A stretch of 64,000 bases of DNA from Trichoplax adhaerens (GCF_000150275.1 NW_002060943.1:9169347-9233346), one strand, 5' to 3'; positions 32,366-46,090 are shown, numbered from the stretch's first letter. A program made the numbers and translations. The notes: a model not told the origin generated them from the letters alone.

Positions 32366-34319
32366 TATTAGACTTGAGCGGAATTGATTTTTGGGATATC
32401 AGCTCCCTAAAGAGTAGATGATAATTAAGTAAAACTCGCAATGACTGTTGTGTGCACGAAATAAGAAAATGAAAGTGTGACACATTAGCTTTACAGCTAT
32501 TTATTTGAGATAATCATTAAACGAGGAATATAATGCATTAATTCACAATTAATTAGAATCTGCGTAAAATTTCTATCTACTGTACCTCACTATCATTTAA
32601 TTTACGAAGAACAACTAAGCTACAATATCATCAAATAACTTCTTGATCCTTTTTAGCGGTGTAATCAGTAAATTAATTTTGAACTAGTTGAGATCAGCTT
32701 TAGCGATTGAAATACTGTACTTATGTATATTATTGACATCGATGGTTAACGTTACAACATAAACCTTACGACCGTTTTATAGGAAGATCCTACATTATTT
32801 ACGTTTTAACACCCTAATAAAGCAACGCTACATCATACTCTAAAGATACAGTAGTACCGCTACTGAACAAGAATTGAATGGTGGTACTCGTATGGCATAC
32901 GGGATTTTGTATATAGGTCGTAACAGTGATATTATAATGATCTTTCATCATCTCTTTCCTGGATATCAGAACCATAATATAAAGTTGTTCAACATACACA
33001 TGGATTTCTAAGAGTATCTACAAGTCCATGACTTAAATGGCGTTCTTTGTAAAAAAATGAAGATATGTTACCATTTATTTAATTACAATCCTATTCTATG
33101 TCTCATTACGTAGTAATCCGATTAGATGGTATAATTTTATATTTATATTTACAATTTGTTAGCCATTCATCTACCTAAATCATCAGGATCGATTGATAAG
33201 TACTGTAAGTGACAGCGATATCTTATATTGCATTCACGCTTCACTGAATTATCCCCGTTTAATACTTTCTACGACTCGAGTATCTCATATTGTGGCATTG
33301 GAGGTATTGACACTAGTCGTAGGACTGTGATAATGACGACACGGTATGCCTGATCAAGATCTGGCCAAATACTACCACACTTTCTTAGGACTACTTCAGT
33401 GAAGAGAGAGAGAGAGTCATTTTTTGAAGTAATTATGTACTAATATAGCCACACGGTAATGCCGTTCTACTATTTGTTTAGTATCCATCCGATTCGGTGA
33501 GACCAGCAAGTCAGTAGCGGACAGTGTTGCGTTGGTTTAGCATTTGACATGACTAGTATCAAGTAAAATAGGTAGTAGCTGTATAATTAATTAATAGCAA
33601 CAAACTATAGTAATGTACTGAGTGTATTATTCAGAAGTATGATGTGAAAAATGGAAATACTGTACTGTAAATATTAAACTACGCATATAAATGTTGCCTT
33701 TGGTAGAGAATAGATGTGTGACAGATGTAAAGTGAAAACCAGTATCAAAAATCAACTTGTATAGACAAGACGAGAGGTTGTAAATTAGTTACATAGAATC
33801 AACTACAACATGGCTACCCTCTATACTGTATTAATATCATATATTGCATTCTTGGTCCTGTCCTACCTATACAGTATACTATGAACTCGTTGATAATAAT
33901 GAATTAATTTCGTGATACTGGAATAAAATGTTACGACATCCAATTCCATGATTAGCGATTGTACGATTTTTGTAATAAGACTTGCAAATCCTATATTGTA
34001 CTGTACTGTGACACCGTTTTGAAAACTTACTATCGATTCAAATTCTTACTTTTCTGCATTAATACTATACCAGAATGTAAAGACAGCTAAGAATTTCATA
34101 GTTTTGTTATAATTCAATCACTACATCGCTACATCTTCTATACGTGTCTCGGCTGCGTCCACATACAGTACTGTGGTGGTCCGATCAATCTGGTTGATCA
34201 TTGGACTAGCAGTATAAAATCCCAAAATTGTACTCCTTGTGCGCTAAAAGCTTTAATAAAACATATTAGTGATGACTAATTAGCATCTTCCTCATTTACC
34301 AGATTAACCTTGTCTTTGG
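32366..34319. other. Non-coding DNA upstream of USP8
   Basis: No exon supported. It contains an (AG)n run near 33400 and sparse TACTGTAC words (about 33660, 33995 and 34165). The USP8 promoter should lie at its left end. Confidence 0.5.
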
Positions 34320-35890
34320 AGTATAATTGTTAATTCACTTTTACGATTCTTGCAAGCTTGGAAAGTGGTGATAAAACGTCAACTTCAATTCGTCATCACA
34401 ATCACGAAATGAGTGAAATTGTGTACTGTACTAACTAGTCTACCTGTGGTCGGTAATGTCGGCTGGGTTCAATACAATGGTACTGTACAGTGTACAGTAC
34501 CATTGCATGAGTACTGTACACTGTACACTGTGTGAGTGTACAGTACAGTACAGTATTGAGTCCAATACTGGACACTAAGTACGGTAGTGTTACAGTGCTA
34601 CACAGTCAATGTTTGTTGTGGTACTGTATTGGTACATGATTGAATGTGATAATATACTAAAAATAAGGAGATCACGTGAAATAAAGAAACAAACTAGATT
34701 CTCTCTTTTACGATCCTTGCAAGCTTGGAAAGTGGTGATAAAACGTCAACTTCAATTCGTCATCACAATCACGAAATGAGTGAAATTGTGTACTAACTAG
34801 TCTAACTGTGGTCGGTAATGTCGGCTGGGTTCGATACAGTAGTGTACAGTGTACAGTACCATTGCCTGATTACTGTACACTGTACACTGTGTGAGTGTAC
34901 AGTACTGTACGGTACAGTATTGAGTCCAATACTGGACACTAAGTACAGTAGTGTTACATTGTTACACAGTCAATGTTTGTTGTGGTACTGTATTGGTACA
35001 GTACCACATTGAATGAGATAATATACTAAAAATAATTTGATCACGTGAAATGGAGAAACAAACTAGAGTCTCTATGTAGACATACTGTAGATTACGCATA
35101 CTGTACTGTACTGTACAAACAAACTACAGTCTCTCTGTAGACATACTGTACTGTACTGTACTGTACAACATGTTTACATTTGCTTTACATTATAAGAATT
35201 CTATTGAAATGCTATTATCAATATCAAAACTGTAATCGATTTTATACCAGCATGTAGCAAATGAGCTGAAGATTCTATATTAGTAAAAGTAAATTTTAAA
35301 TAACACTTGAATCATTATATCTACATACTGTATATTCGTAATTCGTAACTTTTTAATATTGCAGAGACATTTTAGGGATCACGTGAAATGGAGAAACAAA
35401 CTAGAGTCTAAATTCTAAATTCTATTATCAATATCAAAACTGGAATCGATTTTATACCAGCATGTAGCAAATGAGCTGAAGATTCTATATTAGTAAAAGT
35501 AAATTTTAAATAACACTTGAATCATTATATCTACATACTGTATATTCGTAATTCGTAACTTTTTAATATTGCAGAGACATTTTAGGGATCACGTGAAATG
35601 GAGAAACAAACTAGAGTCTAAATTCTAAATTCTATTATCAATATCAAAACTGGAATCGATTTTATACCAGCATGTAGCAAATGAGCTGAAGATTCTATAT
35701 TAGTAAAAGTAAATTTTAAATAACACTTAAATCATATATCTACATATTTTGGGGATCACGTGAAATGGAGAAACAAACTAGAGTCTAAATTCTAAATTCT
35801 ATTATCAATATCAAAACTGTATAGATTTCATACCAGCATGTAGCTAATGAGCTGAAGATTCTATATTAGTTAGTTAGTAAAAGTAAATTT
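34320..35890. repeat. Composite direct-repeat array (368-bp duplication plus about 210-bp tandem units)
   Basis: A block beginning near 34340, with landmark TTGCAAGCTTGGAAAGTGGT, is repeated about 368 bp downstream (near 34717), including its TACTGTAC-rich core. A second unit of about 167-211 bp follows, with landmark GGATCACGTGAAATGGAG at about 35376, 35588 and 35754, plus related GATCACGTGAAAT at about 34669 and 35039. The unit includes ATTCTATTATCAATATCAAA and ACCAGCATGTAGCAAATGAG. Copies are nearly identical, suggesting recent expansion. No ORF of note. Confidence 0.9.
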
Positions 35891-36649
35891 TAATATATGT
35901 GTTCCTTTTAGAGTCAGGCGACAAAGAAAAAACAATTTTACAATAATGCAGGCGCCCAAACACTATGTCGTATCACTGTATTTTAGGTATACTGTAGATT
36001 ATATCATCTCCAGGTGTCTCTGACTTTAACTATATGCAACACTAAAAAAGATTCTACCATTTTATTCAATAATCAGCTTATAAATCCAGCTTGATGTGGA
36101 TTAAGTAGTCCATGAGCTTACTAACATAACTGGAAATCTCGAATCCAGAATCAACTATTTTGCCACGCATACTGTATGAGTATATCCCTTAAATTTGAAA
36201 GTATTTGAGGGTTATCGTATGAAGGTTAGACTACATATCACAGTTCGTGTATCTCATTGATAAGTGTATGCAGAATCATACACTTACTTATACTATGTTG
36301 GTCATAACATTCGTGTTCGCACTCTACAGTATGTAAGAAAGGATGAATAACTGCAAACTACCTAAATACTGTGGAGGAATTTAGGTAATAAAATATTTAT
36401 ACAGTAGATATGCGTATATAGTTGTAATATATCTAAAATTCATTCATTATCTTCTTGTCTATTTGAGAACGTTATCTAGCCATCATTCGTACTTATGCCT
36501 AGAGCTTCCTCGCGATCGCTTCTATGTCTCAATCAATAAGTTCTTCCTTCGCTCTAAGATATCAAGTGTATCTCATTGATCTCACTAAAAATCTATCTAC
36601 TATATCTCCATAGACATACTAAATCCCCTTTATAATACAATAGTGACTG

Positions 36650-37480
36650 TAGAGAAAACTACCAAAGCGTTACTGTTGATGGTTACTAAGAATGGATTTC
36701 AGGAGCAACCACAACTAAAAAGATTATGGATTTACTCGTTAGTCTGACTATGGCAATTATTTGGTAAGAATGCATTTCAGGGGCAATCATAAGTTTGTAG
36801 ATATAGCATATAAGGGTTCACACGCACGTAGAATGTGACACTCTAGATGTCAGTCGGCAACATTGGGAATCAAATCAATCCATCAATCAATAAAAGCAAT
36901 CGTTTAAACTTTACAACTAAAATTTTCTACGTTCTCACATTATTTTGATTTTCATTTCACAATATGCAAGCATATCCGATTGCGTGCTACATTTTAAATG
37001 CATTCTAGTCACCAAAAGTTCATGGTTATAAACGTTTTATTAGTGTTTTCGATTTTTGACCCTATCACCAAGTAATTCTTCTTGTACAATTTGTATAGTA
37101 TCCAGTGGTATATATTTTTAAATATCGATTAACTCAAATGCTAAGACCGTGGGTACTGTTGTACAATCTGGTAGAGGTTGAAATTCATGATACATTTGCA
37201 TATGGTAAAGACATGTATCCTTTACGCAGAATATAGACCAGACTGCTAATAGTCCATCTATAGTATAAATATATCCTTGTGATGCTGTTACATTTGGATA
37301 GCGATAGAGTCAGCTACCACAGTTTGATCTTTTCGCATACCATCTGACCATAAATTGCCATATCTGTTCAACAAATTGTCATCGCGATTTGCGATAACCC
37401 AATATTGTAAAATTAGCATAGCTTGATAATTAAAATCGTCCAGCTCATACAATGTTAACTTTATCAAGCAGTTACGCGAT
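36650..37480 (-). pseudogene. Decayed ORF region of unknown origin, possibly kelch-like
   Basis: On the minus strand, open stretches separated by stops and frame changes look more protein-like than surrounding DNA. One (about 37470-37310) reads LQYWVIANRDDNLLNRYGNL and SDGMRKDQTVVAD. The next, in another frame (about 37310-37110), reads YRYPNVTASQGYIYTIDGLL and on through QPLPDCTTVPTVLAFELIDI to a stop, then an open tail. A further duplicated segment (APEMHSY / APEIHS) lies near 36760 and 36700. SQGYIYTIDG and FQPLP loosely resemble kelch repeats, but this is weak. It could instead be missed exons of an unrecognised gene. Confidence 0.3.
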
Positions 37481-37544
37481 AAGACAGTAAAAAGTACCTA
37501 CTAAGGATAAACCTAAATATGATCTAATGTGACCATAACCTTAC

Positions 37545-40500
37545 CCATTATCTCTTAGTATATCCAAGAATTTATGGAATTTCTCTAGCGAATCTTCAAT
37601 GTCGGATAATAAGTTTTCGTTATCAAAGGCTAAATTAAGAACAAAATGAGTTGATATCATTAAGATTTGGATAACATTCTAAATTTTATTTATGAATCTA
37701 CAATCTTGGATCAATCGACGTGATAGAAAAGCTATCTGAACTTGTTAAGTAAACCCTAAAATTAAACCCTGTTACTATGCAAACTATACGTCAAGAAACC
37801 ACGAGTAAGAGTTAATGGTAGACACATAATCTTTCAGCAATGGTATGACTAAAAATAATTTTCTAGATGAATATTCTTTACCGAATAGTGATCAATATTA
37901 CAATTTATATGAGTACTTATACAATAGTGGTTTCATACCTAGGTCAGGTTTCTGTGCAAAGTGTATCTTCAATACGAAGGAAATTGTAAAATTTATTACA
38001 ACTCATCTTAAAAGATAATCCATAAAATAGCCGATACGTATTTAATGTATCTTACATTGGACATTTCCTTTATACATTTATATAATCTTTCATTTTCTTC
38101 CTCGACCTCCAGGTAGCGTAATAAGTCAGTAAGACAGGCCATTTTACAATCGATAAAATTTGAAATCTTAGCTATAACTTTACGGATAATGAAATACCTC
38201 GCGAAGTTTTGATTCAGCTTTTTCTCTTGCGATGATTTCTTTTTTAAGCTGCTTTCGACATTTATTTAATTTTTTCTAAAATAGACAATTACTAAAGATT
38301 AATTTATAAGTAAATAATATCTGCTAGCATTTCACCATTCTGCACATATGCACAGTGATGGTCGTAATATTTCTTAACGAGAGCAGGAAATTAATTCGGA
38401 AGTACAGCAGATCAATCCTTCCTTACGAAAGTATATATTCGATTATTAACCATACTCTTACAACCATATTTAATTCAATTTAAAGTAAGCAGCTATACTG
38501 TACAGAGATAGAATTAATAACGTTTCAAAGATTTTTCTAGAAATTTAGATATGAAATTAAAGTTGTTTCCTAGCACTGCATCACAATTTACCTTGTATGT
38601 AGTGCATATTTTACATTTTTTCGTTCATGCATAATAAAAAGTCACATTGATAGCTTACATTTCAACAAGCTAGACTAGATACTAAAGGATTATTTATGTA
38701 GACGTATATTCTATTAATTAGTATGCTGTTTTGAACATTTGCATGCGCAACACTTTGAACTACTTCACTGCGCGTATGATGGTTTATCGAACCTCGACTT
38801 TTCGTAGGCCAGTCATTTGGGGATCATCTACCTCTATAATATACATGGTTACATTATTCGATAAAAGTTGATTAATAATAAACACATAGTAATGTCAATC
38901 TTGTAACCGAATTACTATGACTTTAAATGTTCTCACCCGTATCTTTCACGAGAAATTTAAGGCTTGAACTATTATTTTGAATGATTGCTTCGTTCGGCTA
39001 TTTTGTAAATCGAAAACCAGTTAATCTCGGCTTTATTAAGAACACCGATATTGTTTCTACGAGTATATTTATCATAATACGTATATTAAAACGTAAATGA
39101 ACGACTTCGCTTACTGTTATTTTGAATTGTTTTTGAAATTTAGAAGTGGATTTGTGGATTCTATGGTGTAAAGATTTAACACGATTAGCATTTATAGATA
39201 GTTTAAGCGTATAGGAGCTTTTTACGTAAATTAGTGATCTTGGCAAATTACTATAGCATCTTTGACTGTAATACGCATATATCATGATTAACAATCATAA
39301 AAAAATTAAAAGTATACTGAAACTGTCACATGAATTAGCAATATTTGCTATAAGTAAAACATGATTTTACCTTTTAGCGTCAGTAGATATTTCACTCTCA
39401 TTGCAAGTTCTACGATCCTTTGACAGTGCGGAAGATGCAGAAGAGACATCATTTATATCTCCGGCTTGTACCAGCCTCAGCCATTCGAACTAAATCCGAG
39501 AATACGAAAGCTCGTAGCTTATCATACAAATTGACGTAAATTTATACTACAATTTTGTACAATTCATCTTATAGACTTACACCACTGCAATCTTGCCGAA
39601 TTGTATTTGTTGCGATTTGCTCCATAATAGCTTCAAATACTGAGCGATCTAGAATAACGGATTTATGTAAATTATTATATCTAATTCTATCGTTATAAGT
39701 TACCATTTATTCCAAGCTCACCAATCAAATGATTTGCTCTGAGATCGACGATTACTAAACTGTTATTAATTTGCAGAACAGGTTCGAATTTTTTGGCGCC
39801 TTCATTGGTAATTCCACACTGTTGAAGATCTAAAGCTGTCATTCAGAAACAATTTATCGAATAAGTCGGTCATTCAATTTAGGAAATTGCAGACAAAAGA
39901 GAGCAACCTTTAAGCCATAGATCATCCTTCAGAGCATCCGCTAAATAAGATGCTCCTTCATCACCAAATAAGGGATTCATGCACGCGGTAATCCGTCTAA
40001 GACCTGGCATACGATCTAGATCTGGCCAACGATATCTCAAGCTTTCTTTCCACGTCTCTGCATAGCGCGCAGTTGCTTGATGCTGTTAACAGTGATGTGA
40101 TCGTAAATAGCATAAACATCGTAATTACGCAATCTCTGTATTATACCGTAAGTACAGCTTTTAGCGTAGTTGTACATCTTAATTAATATAAAAATTGCAT
40201 TTACCTTTCTGTTGTTTGAGTAGTATTATTACGCTGTATACGCAAAGTTATTACTATACGGTACAATATACATACTGTAGTTAAGCAGATAGTGCTGTAC
40301 TACTGAATATGATTACGGCAGATCGAATCGTTAAATTTTACTACTTCGCATATATTGGCTAAATTAAAGTAATAGTCTACGTACCAAAATGAGTTTCGCA
40401 AGAGTCTCTGCTCCCTTGGATGTTAGATGGCAGCCCGAAACATTTAAAGATGTAATAGAAACAGAATTCTTTAACCCTGTACATAAAGCTGAGGTAACAC

Positions 40501-42410
40501 AAATAAATAAGTATTGGCATATTTAAAAATAAATTATTAATTATTGTAGTGCATAGGTATATCGGATAAAGAATAGTTACTTTCTAATCCTTGATCTTTT
40601 ATTTGACAATTCTCTAAGGAAATACGTTGTAATGTTTTATTTTTTGGTAAGGCCTAGGGATATCGATACAAAGATACTTATTCAGTTTAACAACATCAAT
40701 CAGAAATTTTACTGCAATCGCATATATATATATTTATATATAATAAATTATTAACTTTATAATATTTCAACCGCACACTAGATAGCAAAGAGTCTACGGA
40801 CGTAAATACAGATACTGCGCACACTGTACACACACTGTATAGTAATCATGCATTAAACTGTTAGCGGTAATGTGAAGCAATAATTTTGGACTATTGGCCA
40901 ATTCGTTCTATAAAGTCGATTCAGCTGGATAGCTACAAACTGTAACTACAGTATTAATCAATTAGGCATAAAGTATTTCATACAGGAAGTTAACAGTAAT
41001 TGTAAGACAATCTTAAAATTTAAACATCCTACCTTGGATAATGTTTCAATTTCTCGAAACATCAAACGGATTCCATGCAATTCCAAGGAGTTTAAACAGT
41101 CCGTTACCAATATGCAATCTCTGAGTGCTCTTATAACAAGATTTCGAGAAGTATAATTGTTATAAGTTTATTCAGTTTAGCACAGCATAATTGTTATTCA
41201 AACTATCTATATGTTATAGTGTGAACTGCTATACTTTCTTAAGTACCGCAATTTTTTTAATTAATTTAGATTGATCACCTTAAATGAGCAAATCAAATAC
41301 TCAACTTTTCTACACAGTATTTCATTAATAGACCTAAATTGATTATACGATACTGTAGCGATAAGCATCATCTGTACACTAAATACTGTTATGTGTGTAT
41401 CGTTCAGTATTTAGTAACACGTAAACTCCTACTACAGTAATTTAGTAAATTTGTATTATTCTTGGTATAAATTCGGTTTTAGATTTCGCTTCATGACATA
41501 CACAATGTAATGACTAAAAGATAAGAGCCTTATTTGTATTTAGTATTTTATTAGATGATTGATGAAAGATTAAAGTATATGCGTACAGTACCTGCATAAT
41601 TTCGTGATGATTTCTCGAGACTGTATAGGAAGTATTTTCGCTCGAGTTGCACATGTCTCTTTATGGAGGAATGATGAAACGACTTTAGCATATTGCGATT
41701 GTAATTCAATGTCGTAACTAATCAACTCTAAAAGTACTGTACACAGTACAATACTGCGAGACTTGCTAAATCATAGTAGTGTAGAGTACATAATTGTAAG
41801 TCTGTATCGTAGTGCGAAATATTGACATTGTATTCAAAGTCTCATGCTATAAATCGCCAAAAAACGACCGTAAACATCTAAGATCATACAATTATCAGCG
41901 TGTAACAATTGGTACTATTTTCATATTATAATAATATACTTCATCGTTAAGTGCAATCATAAGTAAGTTTAAAATCAATAGAATTTCAGTATAGCAATCT
42001 AGATATCTCTAGCGTATGTACAGTTTAAATTGATAACGATTCGATTTATTACTGTCATCATGTGCAGAATCGAATCAAGAACGAGCTGTGCATGAACTAT
42101 TGTACTGATATAATTAATAATAAGACACTGTGATCACACAGGCAATCTCCGTACCTTGCGTTTTATGTTTTGTTCGGCAACATTTAAAAATTACAGCTCG
42201 CAAAGATTTGTTAATTCTTAACGCTTCAATTAGCGGAGGCCAATCAATTAGTCGAATTCTATCTGCTTTGCAATCCAAAATTGACTTTCTTAAATTAGCC
42301 TTGATTGCGGGCACAGGACAGGTGTTTTGTATAGCGCACAAATTATCATAGTATGCGCCAAAGTCATACTGGCCACGGTGTCGTTCCTGTACAGTCTCTA
42401 TCATATTCAT
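37545..42410 (-). CDS. CEP78: Centrosomal protein of 78 kDa (CEP78), 3' end unresolved
   Basis: CEP78 is a leucine-rich-repeat centriole/ciliary-base protein that regulates the EDD-DYRK2-DDB1-VprBP ligase. Exons in frame: 42410-42155 (ATG), 41682-41592, 41129-41033, 40653-40581, 40488-40385, 40082-39908 and 39835-39722, then about 39648-39598, about 39490-39373, about 38275-38200, about 38128-38060 and about 37633-37545. The N-terminus reads YYDNLCAIQNTCPVPAIKAN. LRR motifs include LNSLELHGIRL, RISLENCQIKDQGLE, SLNVSGCHLTSKGAE and ALDLQQCGITNEGAKKF; RYRWPDLDRMPGLRRIT is a CEP78 signature. The C-terminal part has coiled coil and LSDIEDSLEKFHKFLDILRD, as in the family. The final exon after the GTAAGG donor at 37544 was not identified. 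Confidence 0.9.
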
Positions 42411-42855
42411 TTTGTCTAGTAATGGTAATTAATTATACTGTATAGTAGATAAATTTATGGTAACTGTAAATGTTCACTACATACAGTAATATGGTAGTCC
42501 AACAACTGCTAATGAAATGAAGTTCAATTAATTATTTATTTAAACCACGTATCGTTTGCAGTATACATACAGTACAACACAGCACTGTGACTGTACAATT
42601 AATTTAAGCGATAAAGTAGAAATGTTAAGCTAAAGATTCAAATCAAGATCAAGAATATAGTACTTTCATAACTACTGTACAAAACAAGCGTTCAATTACA
42701 CTAATTTTAAGAAATAATTCTATCTTGAATTTAACGGCATGCTAAGTCTGAAGACACTGAATGGTACCCTTTTACGCAATGGCGCTTAATTAACTGGTCC
42801 AGTCCTTATGAAAGTATTATTCATATATGGAATTCTTGCCCGATTTGCAACGGAA

Positions 42856-42927
42856 GGCTCGTTGGTCTAGTGGTATGATTCTCGCTTAGGGTGCGAGAGG
42901 TCCCGGGTTCAATTCCCGGACGAGCCC
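42856..42927 (+). tRNA. tRNA-Pro (anticodon AGG)
   Basis: A 72-nt cloverleaf. Acceptor stem GGCTCGT pairs with ACGAGCC, discriminator C. The anticodon stem CTCGC/GCGAG holds loop TTAGGGT, anticodon AGG, reading CCU (and CCC after A-to-I editing). The T arm CCGGG TTCAATT CCCGG contains a B-box-like GGTTCAATTCC; the D arm holds the A box. No intron; CCA is not encoded, as usual in eukaryotes. Confidence 0.97.
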
Positions 42928-42941
42928 AGTGTCCCAGCGTG

Positions 42942-42948
42942 TTTTTTT
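42942..42948 (+). terminator. RNA polymerase III T-run terminator for tRNA-Pro
   Basis: Seven consecutive T residues start 15 bases after the tRNA 3' end, followed by further T-rich sequence. Confidence 0.85.
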
Positions 42949-43208
42949 CTTTCTTTTTCTGTTTTTACAGAAATGTCAATGACATTGCAAATACTCTATT
43001 TTTTTCCATCAAACGGCAAATCTCGCCACAAAATTCAAAGTAAAGTACAGTACGGCCACATGCCTGTAGTTTTCTGGTTTTTGATTTTAATATTCCATGA
43101 TTCTTCTTGTGGTAATGACTGAACTATGCAAGGATTCTTGACGTACAGTATAGTATAATAGGGATGGTCTACTACTGCACAGTGTACAGTAGTCCGTCCG
43201 TCTATATT

Positions 43209-43268
43209 AGGGACTTCTAAAGAAGACCATTTTAGTCTGTTATCTTATACTGTACTGTAGAAGTCCCT
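43209..43268. repeat. Inverted repeat upstream of ALG13
   Basis: AGGGACTTCTA (43209-43219) and TAGAAGTCCCT (43258-43268) form a perfect 11-bp stem. The loop includes ATACTGTACTGTAG. It lies about 200 bp before the ALG13 ATG, in the CEP78/ALG13 divergent region. Confidence 0.85.
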
Positions 43269-43464
43269 GACTTGATGATTAAAATCAGGTTCTGTTTACG
43301 GATCAACTTGTCTATCTAATTTATATTCTGTTTGTAGGAGGGGAATAAATTTGCTTACTTTCAAAGCTGAAGTAGGGGGCATCTAAAGAATTTTCTCTTA
43401 TCACAAGTCCCTGGCTAGAGGGTATTTATAAAGCTGGTTACAGTACTTTAGCGGTACTGTAGGC

Positions 43465-46090
43465 ATGAAGGTCGTTTTTGTTACTGTGGGAACAACTAGC
43501 TTCGATGATCTAATTAAAACCATTTCATCGGATGAATGTTGTAAGGTATTGTATAACAGATATTCATTATGCAGTAGCACAGTGATCCTCTATCAATCAT
43601 TTTACTGCTACAGTTGTTCATGGAATATTGTACAGTCATTACTACATCCTTGTCAATTTCCTTTGAACCTATTCAAATGAATTAGAATTAATAAAGTTTA
43701 CACCTTGTTGACAATTTTCGAAAGCTTCGATATGTTGTAGTACCGTATTAAAATTATTACGGTCAATTCACCATGACTGACAGATTTATACTTTGCTCCT
43801 AAAAATTGATAAAACTATTGATATACTACGGTATAGTAGTATTAATTAGCTCAGCTTAGAATCAAATCGCAGAGCACTAGCGAGTTGCTGGAAGAAGGCA
43901 GCATTTCTGTCCGGCGTAGTTTGTAATGTAATTTAAAAACTTCAGGAACTTCGAGTAATACTGATATGATTAACATTGATTTTTTCTGTTATTTTATGTA
44001 AGCTTAAATCTCAAAATTGAACAGCTTTACTAATTAGCGCACAACAGTAAGATAGAGAACTTGTCAGTAGTCTACATGCATATGGCATACATGCCATTTA
44101 AGATCAACTAAGACCAGCTTCATCAAGAATCTACTCTATTCTTGAACGGTTATAATCTTTCTCATTAACATAGCAATGGCAATGACGTGTCGTTTACTGT
44201 GCTTGTTTTACCTGCAGATATTAGAGAGTAGAGGATATACGAAATTGCTTCTTCAAATCGGCTGTGGTAATTTCGAGCCCAAATTTAATACGACAAACAA
44301 ACTTCAGTTAGAGTATTATCGATATAAGCCGTCGCTGAACGATGACATGATGAATGCCGATGTGATCCTTAGCCATGGAGGTATGATGTGTTTGTAATGC
44401 ACAATTTATCAATATACTATTATATTTTAACTACTTACATATATGGATACATAAATTTATATTTGATTTATCCGCTAAATGTCATGAGTAGAAAAGATCA
44501 AATAGCTTAATTAAATAAAATTCATAGTGATTTATTGTAGAGACATTACTGAATACTGATAAGTTAGTATGACGAGAGTAGACTGAAGCTGAGCCTACCA
44601 GATTTTAAAATTTGTAGGGGAATCTGTTAAAACTCGTCTATGTAGAATCCCCCACTTACTGTACAACATTTTAAGGATCTCCTTGTCTTCGTCACTTCAA
44701 CACCGTTAAATAGACTACTAGCACGCTTCGTTCAATAACTGCGAAAGTAATATGATAACTACGCAATGACTGAAATACACTGTATTGTAGGATAAGATCT
44801 ACAAGAGCCACTATCCTCGTAACATCATTAAAATACCTATCAACTTTCTTTCTACATCCAGTTATTCGGGATGCATTGTATACGTCATATTTTGATAGCT
44901 GCTTAGCAGTTGCATGTTCTGCATTTATAGTAGGCTTTAACAACTTTAACTATACAGAAAAAGTAATTTCCATCATTTTACCATACTGTACCCTATTATG
45001 GGTAACGTTTCTTGGTGTATCAATTCGATATTGTACTATGTATCATCACGCATAGGCTGTAATTGTACTCAATTACTCACTAAAATTCTACGTAGATTAG
45101 TTAATCGTTACAATGTTCTCTCTCGTAGTAATTCGCCCGAGATCCTGTATTACTATAGAACGGTTAAACTACAAATGAAATTAAACTGCTGCACAAAATT
45201 GCAGGGGCATTGTATCTTATTTATATGCACAATTCAATTACTGTAATTTAGACATGCATAGGCATTTACACATCTAACTGTGCTACTCCTACTTTACGAA
45301 CAGTAACTAGTAAGCAGTATACTGTACAGTAGTAACAGGGACTGTTTCTTTGCAACGTTTAAGCAGCGTATGCGATTACAGCTTATCAATAATTAGATCA
45401 TTTACAACTAAACGACGGTGAAACGAGATATGCAAAGACAGCTTCTATAACGACTAGTTAGGAATTACAGCTTTCGAATATTTCATATAATCCAGGAACG
45501 TAGGAACCAAATCTTGAAACTATTTAGAAATTTTCAGCTGTTAAAACACAAATTACTGCGCGATGTCTGATAATTATAATTAATTAATGTAATTCACACG
45601 TTATGACACCGTGACAGTTATTAAGGTACAAAACGTTGTTATAGATGGATGCAAATACTTATACTAGATGAATATTAAATCATTGAAATTAGGGGGATCA
45701 TAAATTTGGTATTATCATTTATTGCATTTGTAGGCGCTGGAAGTATTTTGGAATGCCTACAACTTAAAAAGAAACTCTTAGTAGTAATTAACGATAAGTT
45801 ATCCGAAAATCATCAGGTCGAGTTTGCTACAAAACTGTCTAACAGTGGATACCTATATTGTTGCACTTGCAAGTAAGGCTGAGAACATTGTAATTTTTTG
45901 AGTTTCTGCTTTACATTTTCATTTTAGACGTTTGCCAAAATTATATTCTAACTTTTATTTAATTCTTTACTTTAGCAACTTAACAACCGTGCTACAGGAA
46001 TCTAACTTTAGTAAGCTGAAAAAATTCCCATCAAGTGAGCCAGAAAGTTTCTGTCACTTCTTGAATCAACAACTCGGATTACCACCTTAA
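43465..46090 (+). CDS. ALG13: ALG13, catalytic subunit of UDP-GlcNAc transferase
   Basis: With membrane anchor ALG14, ALG13 adds the second GlcNAc to dolichol-PP-GlcNAc on the cytosolic face of the ER, early in N-glycan precursor synthesis. Four exons: 43465-43545, 44218-44380, 45734-45872 and 45976-46090, 498 nt, 165 aa. The N-terminus MKVVFVTVGTTSFDDLI is diagnostic. LLLQIGCGNFEP, ADVILSHGGAGSILECL (the GT28-type UDP-GlcNAc-binding region) and KKLLVVINDKLSENHQVEFA follow. The product stops after a short C-terminal helix (FPSSEPESFCHFLNQQLG). It is the minimal yeast-like/short-isoform form without the OTU and Tudor extensions of the long vertebrate isoform. It is divergent with CEP78. Confidence 0.95.

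Noticed and set aside
40390-40491. Plus-strand open exon-like read starting MSFARVSAPLDVRWQPETF with a GTAACA donor
   Set aside because: The opposite strand of the same bases is CEP78 exon 5 (SVSITSLNVSGCHLTSKGAE), which joins in frame on both sides; the plus read is a shadow.
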